Shown here: positions 1-5,902 of the stretch, piece after piece
Position numbering within the stretch: position 1 is the first letter of the stretch
Layout of the letters: every line of letters begins with the position of its first letter
Assembly (NCBI GenBank): GCA_946887065.1
Contig: CAMPKL010000105.1
Location: 1-8,988 of the forward strand
Origin: an uncultured Bryobacterales bacterium
GTDB taxonomy: Bacteria > Acidobacteriota > Terriglobia > Bryobacterales > UBA6623
Direction of reading: 5' to 3'
DNA length: 8,988 nt
The notes under the pieces: model-generated
Databases searched by the model: none
What the model was told of the DNA's origin: nothing
The model's input: the letters and a program-made list of their open reading frames with translations, nothing else
Position numbers and translations under genes: made by a program

Positions 1-1594
1 GCGCTGGTTCATAGACCAGCCGTGAGTTGCCCGGACCCAGCATCGCCACCGGCGCGAAGTACTGCGGAATCTCCGGCGGCAACTGGGGCCGCGCTGAGAC
101 CGCTGCCGCCGCTTTCTTTCCCGGCGTCGCTGCAACAGCCGCCGCTTTCTTTCCCGGCGTCGCTGCAACAGCCGCCGCTTTGCGTTCCGCCATGAGCACT
201 TGGATTTGGCTGCGTGTCAATGGGCCAGCTAAGTACGACAAGGCCCAGCGGGTGTGGAACGCGACCGGCGCGTCGTCATGGACGTTGTAAAGCACGAAGA
301 CGCGTTTATCCAAACCAGAGATCCAGCGCTCCATCTGAGCCCGGTCGAACTCGGAGCCCGATCCGGCGGCAGCCGCTTCCAACCCGTCAAGTACGCGATC
401 CCGGTCGCGGTCCGTCTGCAATCGGCCGATAAACCAAGCGCCTGCATTCGACAGAGCCTTGTAGTCGATGTCTTTTGGATTCTGCGTTGCCAACAACACT
501 CCCAAGCCAAACGCGCGCGCTTGCTTCATCAAGGTCATCAGCGGCTGCTTAGATGGCGGATTGGCCGTCGGCGGCAAGTAGCCGTAGACCTCGTCCATAT
601 AGAGGAGCGCACGCAACGACGTCGTTCCCGACTGTCTGCGCATCCAGTTCATCGTCTCGTTTACCAAGCTCGAAACGAAAAACATCCGCTCTGCATCGCC
701 CAGGTGCGCGATCGAGAAGATCGCCAACCGAGGCTTGCCCTCAGGCGTGTACAAGAACCTATCCAAGTCCAACGGCTCGCCGGCCATCCACGACTCGAAT
801 CCCGGCGATGCCAATAGATTGTTCAACGCCATCGCCAATCCAAAGCGATCCTTCGAGGGATAAAAACTCTCCAACCCAAACACGCCAACGCGTGTAATCG
901 GCGGAGTCTGAATGAGCTGAATCAACGCAGGCAAGCTTAGTCTGCGGCCTTCTCGCCAGGCTTGATCGAGAATCAGCGAAAGAAGAATGTGTTCGCGGCT
1001 CTGTACCGGATCGGCGTCGATTCCCAGGAGACCCAGCAGCGAACCTGCCGTCGCCGCGATCCTCTCCTGCAGCGCCTCCCGATCCTCGACGAGTTCCTTC
1101 GACGGCGCATCGAAGCTCTTGAGCAGGGAGACCGGCACGCCGGCGTCGCTCCCCGGGGTATAGATCAGCAGATCCGCCGCGTCGCGAATCCTCCGGACGC
1201 GCTCACCGGTTTGACCCCAACTTTCTAATCCGTCCTTCCACAGTTTCGCCTGGCCTGCCGCATATTCATCTGGCGTTTGGCCCTTTTGCCTGGCGGAACT
1301 CTCTTGAATCCAGGGCCGAAAGTCGCGCGGCTCAAGATTGGGGAAGTTCAGCAGCAGATTGGTGAGATCGCCCTTTGGATCGATCGCAATCACCGGGATA
1401 TTGTCGATCAGCGCCTCTTCGAGCAAGCAGACGCACATGCCTGTCTTGCCCGAGCCCGTCATTCCGAAGCAGACGCCGTGCGTCGTGAGATCCTTGGAGT
1501 CAAACAGCAAGAGTTCTTCGTTCGTCGCGCTGCGCTCCAAGTCGTAGGTTTTACCCAGGTAAAAAACGCCGAGTTTCTCGAATGATTCCGTCAT
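1..1594 (-). CDS. HerA/FtsK-type P-loop ATPase (DUF87-like), 3' end cut by the window edge
   Basis: The reading frame opens at ATG 1594 and stays open for 531 codons to base 1, so the C-terminus is missing. It carries a Walker A, GMTGSGKT, at residues 44-51 and a Walker B, LLYMDE, with D334 and E335. [12 protein letters not shown] follows the P-loop as in HerA/DUF87 ATPases, and [14 protein letters not shown] resembles a sensor strand. This fits the widespread, poorly characterised bacterial 'ATP-binding protein' relatives of HerA, VirB4 and FtsK, which are thought to act as ATP-driven DNA or protein translocases in the cytoplasm. Only about 40 residues precede the P-loop, so a full HAS-barrel is unlikely. 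A Lys/Ala/Pro-rich linker near residues 475-500 precedes a conserved-looking tail ([11 protein letters not shown]). Leucine is often TTG in the second half of the gene, unlike the CTG/CTC preference of its neighbours. No NurA-like nuclease gene is visible beside it. The ribosome binding site is weak. The fold is secure; the function is unknown. Confidence 0.9.
   Translation of the reverse strand, partial: MTESFEKLGVFYLGKTYDLERSATNEELLLFDSKDLTTHGVCFGMTGSGKTGMCVCLLEEALIDNIPVIAIDPKGDLTNLLLNFPNLEPRDFRPWIQESSARQKGQTPDEYAAGQAKLWKDGLESWGQTGERVRRIRDAADLLIYTPGSDAGVPVSLLKSFDAPSKELVEDREALQERIAATAGSLLGLLGIDADPVQSREHILLSLILDQAWREGRRLSLPALIQLIQTPPITRVGVFGLESFYPSKDRFGLAMALNNLLASPGFESWMAGEPLDLDRFLYTPEGKPRLAIFSIAHLGDAERMFFVSSLVNETMNWMRRQSGTTSLRALLYMDEVYGYLPPTANPPSKQPLMTLMKQARAFGLGVLLATQNPKDIDYKALSNAGAWFIGRLQTDRDRDRVLDGLEAAAAGSGSEFDRAQMERWISGLDKRVFVLYNVHDDAPVAFHTRWALSYLAGPLTRSQIQVLMAERKAAAVAATPGKKAAAVAATPGKKAAAAVSARPQLPPEIPQYFAPVAMLGPGNSRLVYEPA
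105..181. repeat. 33-bp perfect tandem repeat inside the ATPase gene (two copies plus 11 bases)
   Basis: The unit at 105-137 is repeated without mismatch at 138-170, followed by the first 11 bases of a third copy at 171-181. Because 33 is divisible by three, the reading frame on the minus strand is kept. Each unit encodes an 11-residue segment with the repeating pattern [11 protein letters not shown]. The segment is basic and Ala/Pro-rich, like a flexible linker or the lysine-rich tails of AlgP or Hc1-type proteins. Perfect identity suggests recent duplication by slippage or unequal crossover. Confidence 0.95.
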
Positions 1595-1641
1595 GGCTTG
1601 TGCTCGGGCCCGGCTCACGGGCGTCGGACGCGGGAGATGAA

Positions 1642-1647
1642 ATTCTA
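1642..1647 (-). promoter_or_regulatory. Possible -10 element for the HerA-like ATPase gene
   Basis: On the minus strand the hexamer TAGAAT (5 of 6 matches to TATAAT) lies 47 bases upstream of the ATPase ATG. No convincing -35 hexamer is seen at 16-18 bases; the region contains only a weak GATGAC. It sits in the only intergenic space available to drive this gene. This is a motif match only. Confidence 0.25.
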
Positions 1648-1702
1648 CCCTCTTCGAGGCTTTCCGCGTCATCTTTTGCGGACTCTGTCTGAGCGCCGGG
1701 TC

Positions 1703-1708
1703 TATACT
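1703..1708 (+). promoter_or_regulatory. Possible -10 element for the CDP-alcohol phosphatidyltransferase gene
   Basis: TATACT (5 of 6 matches to TATAAT) lies 30 bases upstream of the GTG start on the plus strand and would give a leader of about 25 bases. A TTGCGG lies upstream at a 21-base spacing, longer than the usual 16-18, so the -35 element is not convincing. Together with the minus-strand hexamer at 1642-1647 it would form a divergent promoter pair. Confidence 0.3.
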
Positions 1709-1738
1709 TCCGTCAGAATGAATGGGACGGTTCGATGA

Positions 1739-2362
1739 GTGAATGGGCTGGAAGTGAGAGAGGCAAGCAAGACTTCAGCGGTCGATGCGCCTAGGCAGCG
1801 GGTCAGCCGCGGCCTGCTCAAAGTCGCTAACTCGCTTACCATGCTGCGCCTTCTGGCGACGCCGGCCCTCGTCTATCTACTACTAAATACCGCTCAAGTC
1901 CCGCGCTACGACTGGTATGCCCTCGCTTTGATCGCCGTTCTCCAGGCGACTGACGTCCTGGACGGTTTTCTCGCACGACAGGCTAAGGGCCGCGTCCGAA
2001 TTCGAACGATGGGCGAGGTCCTCGATCCCGTCGCCGACAAACTTTATATCAACAGCGCCGTGATCGCCCTGACCTGGGTGGGCCGAATACCCGCATGGGC
2101 CGGCGGACCGATCGTACTGCGGGATGCGTTGATCCTAGGCGGCTGGCTCGCGACCTATCTCGGCACGGGCGTTCGATTATTGCCGAACAAATTAGGCAAG
2201 GCCGCGGACACATTCCAGGCGGCTTTGTTGATTCTGATCCTGCTCCGGCCGCATCAGACGCTGCTCGACGCGGTGATCTGGATCACCGTCTCGCTTACCA
2301 TCGCCTCGGGATTCCTGTATCTCAAGGGCGCGTTGAGCGCCCGCCATGAGGCTCGGCTCTGA
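1739..2362 (+). CDS. CDP-alcohol phosphatidyltransferase family membrane protein, PgsA/cardiolipin-synthase-like
   Basis: This family moves a phosphatidyl group from a CDP-alcohol to a second alcohol in the inner membrane; PgsA makes phosphatidylglycerol phosphate from CDP-diacylglycerol and glycerol-3-phosphate. The signature is present: D72, D75-G76, A79-R80, G92, D96 and D100, with DPVADK as in PgsA. The gap between AR and the following G is 11 residues, where the family normally has 8 or 9. [20 protein letters not shown] (residues 30-49) is the usual first membrane segment, and further hydrophobic segments cover about 58-70, 103-112, 121-143 and 161-200. The 207-residue length fits the family. 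About 28 polar N-terminal residues precede the normal start of the fold. The GTG at 1739 directly follows an in-frame TGA (1736-1738), so the start cannot lie further upstream in this frame; a downstream start is possible. The alcohol substrate is not certain, so no symbol is given. Confidence 0.88.
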   Translation: MNGLEVREASKTSAVDAPRQRVSRGLLKVANSLTMLRLLATPALVYLLLNTAQVPRYDWYALALIAVLQATDVLDGFLARQAKGRVRIRTMGEVLDPVADKLYINSAVIALTWVGRIPAWAGGPIVLRDALILGGWLATYLGTGVRLLPNKLGKAADTFQAALLILILLRPHQTLLDAVIWITVSLTIASGFLYLKGALSARHEARL

Positions 2363-2366
2363 CCGC

Positions 2367-3599
2367 CTAGACGCTGAACTGCCGGCCCCTGTTCTGTCCG
2401 ATCAGGATTTGGAATAAGCGGTGCGAGATCAGCTCGTGCAATGTCAACAGTTCTCGATTGGCCGCAACGATCGCCGCCAGATCGCCGTTTCCCGCACCGC
2501 CTCCGGCGCGCAGCGCGGCGCCCGCCTGCTTTAGAACTTCGTCTTCGGCGACTTCCCCGGCGATCTCCCACAACGTAATAAAGCGGTCCACGGCGGTCGG
2601 GAAACTCACCTTCCACACGCCGAAGTTCGACGTCGTCCGCGGCGGCTTGAAGTCCAAATTAAAGGGACCGTCATAGCCGTGCGTTCTTAACAGCACCAGA
2701 ACATTGAGCCAATCGAGCGGATTCACCAAACCGACGCCCAGATCGACGTCGTGCTTGAGCGGGTAGCCGTCGTTGATGTCAAAATGCCACAGCTTGCCCG
2801 CAAGCAGGGCCCTCGCCAAAACTGCTCTCGTTGCCCCGCCCCACATGAGCTCGTGCAGGTACTCCGGGTTGAGTCCCACCATCTCGGGATGCGTCAGCGC
2901 GCCGCTGCCGATAAACGCCATCATGGCGTCCGAGGTCGGCAGGATGATCTGTGCTTGCGGCTCGAAGGGTTTTGCCTCCAGGCAGTGCTTCAACGTGGCT
3001 CGGCCCTTGTTCGCGGCGACCTCGATATCTCGCTCGCAGGCGGCATTCAGGCCGTCCGCAAACCAACGCAACGTGTCCGTCTCATCGATCGCGCCCTGCA
3101 CCATATAGCCGAGCGTTCCCGGCCAATAAACAGCGAACTGCGCGCCTAGCTCGTGTCCGATGTCGACGGTGTTACGGAGGCGGCGCTTACCGTAGTCACG
3201 GACCTCAGGGGCTTCCGCCGCGGGGCTTCCGGCCCAAACCGCGTGGTGGAAGGTTTCGCAAGTGACCATCGACCACTGGACGTTGTTCTCGCCAAACGCG
3301 TTGTTGATGCCGGCTACGGTCTCCCACTGCCGGTCCGTCAACAGGTCGTCCGTTGCGATGACGTCCGTGTCGTGGGTGGTCCAATAGCCCACGCCCATTT
3401 CGCCAAGCCGGCGGATGACTTCCTCATAGCCAATCGCCTCGCGCGTCGGCGCATGGAAGAGTGCGTGGCCTTCGTAGGCTGCCGCCCACTGCGGACCGCT
3501 AATGAAGTACTTGCGCCGCTGCTCGGGCGAATAGTAGCCGCCCGACATCTCCATCAGGCGGCTAACGAGGGATTGTTGTTCGGATTGCGACGAGGCCAT
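2367..3599 (-). CDS. xylA: Xylose isomerase, class I (actinobacterial type)
   Basis: Xylose isomerase interconverts D-xylose and D-xylulose (often also glucose and fructose) in the cytoplasm using two divalent metal ions. The 410-residue protein follows the Streptomyces enzyme along its length as I recall that sequence. The ring-opening pair is H76/D79 (THDTD) and the catalytic lysine K210, with metal ligand E208 in LEAKPFEP. Other metal ligands are E246 and H249 (NPEYLHE), D274 (WHFDIN), D284 and D286 (HDVD) and D316 (NLDFKPPRT). Trp38, Phe48, Phe117 and Trp159 match the aromatic substrate pocket. All expected catalytic positions are therefore kept, but some pocket-adjacent residues differ (for example Thr75 before His76), so another aldose may be the real substrate. 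I chose ATG 3599; a GTG at 3683 would extend the protein by 28 residues into the coding end of the upstream hydrolase gene. No xylulokinase gene is nearby. It is the last gene of the minus-strand block. Confidence 0.87.
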   Translation of the reverse strand: MASSQSEQQSLVSRLMEMSGGYYSPEQRRKYFISGPQWAAAYEGHALFHAPTREAIGYEEVIRRLGEMGVGYWTTHDTDVIATDDLLTDRQWETVAGINNAFGENNVQWSMVTCETFHHAVWAGSPAAEAPEVRDYGKRRLRNTVDIGHELGAQFAVYWPGTLGYMVQGAIDETDTLRWFADGLNAACERDIEVAANKGRATLKHCLEAKPFEPQAQIILPTSDAMMAFIGSGALTHPEMVGLNPEYLHELMWGGATRAVLARALLAGKLWHFDINDGYPLKHDVDLGVGLVNPLDWLNVLVLLRTHGYDGPFNLDFKPPRTTSNFGVWKVSFPTAVDRFITLWEIAGEVAEDEVLKQAGAALRAGGGAGNGDLAAIVAANRELLTLHELISHRLFQILIGQNRGRQFSV

Positions 3600-3639
3600 C
3601 GCACCAGTTAAGACCTGCGCAACCGGCCGCGTCAAGTCG

Positions 3640-4587
3640 TTAGCCCGGTTGATTGGCCGCGCGCTTGACCCAGTTGTAAGCACTCATCGAGTTCCGCCAG
3701 AAATACTTCTCCTGCGCTTCCCGGCTCTTCTCCGAGAAATATTCGCGCACCACCGCCAACACCTGTTCATAACTTCCCCAAGTGTCGCTGTTGGGCCAAT
3801 CGCTGCCGTACAGTAAGCGATCTTCGCCGAACGTCTCCCAGATGTGATCCAACGTTTCCCGGTAAGGCTCAAGCTCGTAGGCCACCTTTCCATCTTTTTC
3901 GAGCAGTACGGCCGATACCTTCACAAACACCCGCGGGCGGGCGGCTAGTTCCTTCAACGCACTCTCGTAAGCCGCTTCTTGCTCTACCGGAACGACAATC
4001 TTCGGCAGATGGTCAATGATCACCCGCAGATCGGGAACGAGATCCGTGACGCGAATCATGTCTTCGAGCAGTTCCACCGTGGGGTTCGCCGTATCCAGCG
4101 AGAGGCCGTGGGCGGAGAGCGCCCGAAGGCCTTCCACGAATTCGGGTTTATCTAGTTGCGCGCGGATATCGTGATCCCATAAATTGCCGTACCGGATCCC
4201 CCGGAACAGGGGGTTGCTGGAGAATCGTTCGAGGTGCGCCTGGAACTCAGGGTCGGCCGGCTCCAGATTTCCGACGGTTCCGACCATGATGGTGTCGCCC
4301 TCAGCCACGTCTAGGACCCACTGATTGTCGTCGAACCACGGGCTGCATTCGATTTCAATGGCTCCAACGATTCCCAGTGACTCGGTCAGCTGGCGATAGC
4401 GAGGCGGCAGCGCCGTCTTGTACTTGACCGGGTCGTCCGCCGGCGGCCACGGCACGCCCTGCTCCCTGCTGGGGTCAAACAAGTGAATATGCGTATCGAT
4501 GATCGGTATGTCCGGTTCTGGCTCAGGCATCGTGGAACAAGCTGTTGAAGCGGCCGCTGCCGCGGCCAGAAAATCACGACGATTCAC
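3640..4587 (-). CDS. Tat-exported amidohydrolase-2 family metal-dependent hydrolase (lactonase-like)
   Basis: The 315-residue protein belongs to the TIM-barrel amidohydrolase-2 family (COG3618 type), which includes L-fuconolactonase and 2-pyrone-4,6-dicarboxylate lactonase; members open lactones or hydrolyse related esters. The N-terminus MNRRDFLAAAAAASTAC has a twin-arginine motif (R3-R4-D-F-L) and a short Ala-rich stretch, indicating Tat export of a folded protein. C17 could be lipidated, but the lipobox is poor (Ser at -3). Metal-site motifs are DTHIH (H33, H35), IIDHLPK (H193) and LLYGSDWP (D263), and FRGIRYGN (about 128-135) matches the family substrate arginine. The gene starts with GTG at 4587, 27 bases after the transporter gene, and no clear Shine-Dalgarno is visible; the Tat motif right after the start supports the choice. 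It precedes the xylose isomerase by 40 bases, so a sugar lactone is a reasonable guess for its substrate. That guess is inference. Confidence 0.85.
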   Translation of the reverse strand: MNRRDFLAAAAAASTACSTMPEPEPDIPIIDTHIHLFDPSREQGVPWPPADDPVKYKTALPPRYRQLTESLGIVGAIEIECSPWFDDNQWVLDVAEGDTIMVGTVGNLEPADPEFQAHLERFSSNPLFRGIRYGNLWDHDIRAQLDKPEFVEGLRALSAHGLSLDTANPTVELLEDMIRVTDLVPDLRVIIDHLPKIVVPVEQEAAYESALKELAARPRVFVKVSAVLLEKDGKVAYELEPYRETLDHIWETFGEDRLLYGSDWPNSDTWGSYEQVLAVVREYFSEKSREAQEKYFWRNSMSAYNWVKRAANQPG

Positions 4588-4614
4588 CGCGCCAGTATAG
4601 CGCCGCCGCCCCGG

Positions 4615-5901
4615 TCAGAAATGCGCCTTCAGTTCGAGCCAGACGGAGGCGCCCTCTTGGACCGTCGCAATGACAATCCCCAGCGCCAGCAGCGAGAGCC
4701 ACGTATTCGTCAACCAGCCGTTGACGTATTCGCCCATAAGCTTGCGGTCATTCGTAATCTTGAGCAGCACAAACACCAGCACTGGGAACAGCACCAGGAA
4801 CATCATCCCGGTCACAAGCACGACAGGTACCGGTTTCCAAGAAGTCCACAAGACGTACATCGGAGAAGCGCAGAACCAAACCACAAATCCGACAAATAGC
4901 GGATCACTCGACCCGCGGCCTTCGCGCCCTTTGACCAAGCGGCGGTAGATGTCCGTCGCCATCAGCGCGTACCCGGTGTTCGACCCCAGATAGGTGCTGA
5001 ATACCGTTGCCCACAGGCAGAGTCCCAGCGCAACGCGGCCCCACTCGCCAAGGGTCACCTCAAAAAGCGGCGCCAAGTCGTCAAGATTCTCGACGGTCAT
5101 CCCGCGAGGACGCAAGACCTCAACCGCCGCGATCTGGATCATTACGGCCAGAATGAAGGAACCTCCAGCAGTGAGCATCAAGTCAATACGCTGCCTTCGG
5201 CGAAAGGAAGCGTCACGCCAACCCTTCTCGTACATGAACGCCGAATACTTCAGCGTCGTCATCGAGCCCACTGCGGCGCCAATCAGCGCCATAGTGACGA
5301 GCGTCGGACTATAGAAACCATCGCTTTCCGGAAGAGACGGATTCAGGAAGCCCCGTACGATATCCCCCACGTCCGGTCTCGAAGCCGCCGCGGCCAAGAT
5401 CAAACAACCTCCCATGATGAACAGCAGCGGTTTGCTGGCTTTCTCCACGGCCGGGTAGCGGCCCCAGTAAATCAAGCCGAAACCTAACGCGCAGCTCATT
5501 GCCGCCCAGATCTGTTGGCTGTAAGGGCTGCCCAGCGGCGCGATCATGTCCAGCGCCACTCCCATGACCAGGATGTGCACGAGGTTCGACATGTGCCGCC
5601 TCAACACGATGAAGCCCAAAATCATCCACACCACCCAGCGCCCGACGCGCTGGTAGCCGGCCATCAGACTTTCGCCCGTGGTCAGCACGTATCGCGACAT
5701 CGCTTCCAACACGACAAAAAGCGACCCACACGACACCAGCAGTACCCATATGAGGCCGTAGCCGTAGTTCGCGCCCGCAGCTGAGTTGGTCACCAGGTCG
5801 GTTGGGCCGATCGATGAGACCAGGTAAACGAGTCCCGGCCCGAACGCGGCTACGCCCTTCAGTCGCGACCCCACACTTTCAACTGGTTCGCGGATGGTCA
5901 T
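4615..5901 (-). CDS. Divergent Nramp (SLC11)-fold membrane transporter lacking the canonical metal motifs
   Basis: The 428-residue polytopic protein aligns with Nramp/MntH proteins: residues 21-53 track the MntH segment around GPxFIAAIGYIDPGNFATxI, including the shared AGxxxGYxLxW pattern. In place of the TM1 metal motif DPGN it has GPTD (32-35), so the metal-binding Asp is Gly and the Asn is Asp. In TM6, where MntH has a GATIMPH core, it reads IGAAVGSM (207-214), so the coordinating Met and the His are lost. About eleven hydrophobic segments are discernible. Canonical Nramps import Mn2+ or Fe2+ with protons; without these ligands the cargo is unknown and may not be a transition metal. The ATG at 5901 lies one base after the TGA of the adenylate-forming gene (TGATATG), which suggests translational coupling. 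Fold assignment is firm; substrate is open. Confidence 0.85.
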   Translation of the reverse strand: MTIREPVESVGSRLKGVAAFGPGLVYLVSSIGPTDLVTNSAAGANYGYGLIWVLLVSCGSLFVVLEAMSRYVLTTGESLMAGYQRVGRWVVWMILGFIVLRRHMSNLVHILVMGVALDMIAPLGSPYSQQIWAAMSCALGFGLIYWGRYPAVEKASKPLLFIMGGCLILAAAASRPDVGDIVRGFLNPSLPESDGFYSPTLVTMALIGAAVGSMTTLKYSAFMYEKGWRDASFRRRQRIDLMLTAGGSFILAVMIQIAAVEVLRPRGMTVENLDDLAPLFEVTLGEWGRVALGLCLWATVFSTYLGSNTGYALMATDIYRRLVKGREGRGSSDPLFVGFVVWFCASPMYVLWTSWKPVPVVLVTGMMFLVLFPVLVFVLLKITNDRKLMGEYVNGWLTNTWLSLLALGIVIATVQEGASVWLELKAHF

Positions 5902-5902
5902 A

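Noticed and set aside
254..817. Long plus-strand open frame (187 codons)
   Set aside because: It lies wholly antisense to the HerA-like ATPase, whose frame carries Walker motifs; the plus-strand product is Arg/His-rich low-complexity sequence with no recognisable domain.
3153..3611. Plus-strand open frame of 152 codons opposite the xylose isomerase
   Set aside because: It is a shadow of a strongly conserved gene in GC-rich DNA; no ribosome binding site or protein-like features.
3600..3683. 28-residue N-terminal extension of xylose isomerase from GTG 3683
   Set aside because: The extension overlaps the coding end of the upstream hydrolase gene and adds residues not matched in known xylose isomerases; ATG 3599 is more economical.
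4588..4614. TATACT-like -10 hexamer between transporter and hydrolase genes (minus)
   Set aside because: It sits about a dozen bases before the GTG start with no -35 match, leaving almost no leader; more likely chance within an operon gap.
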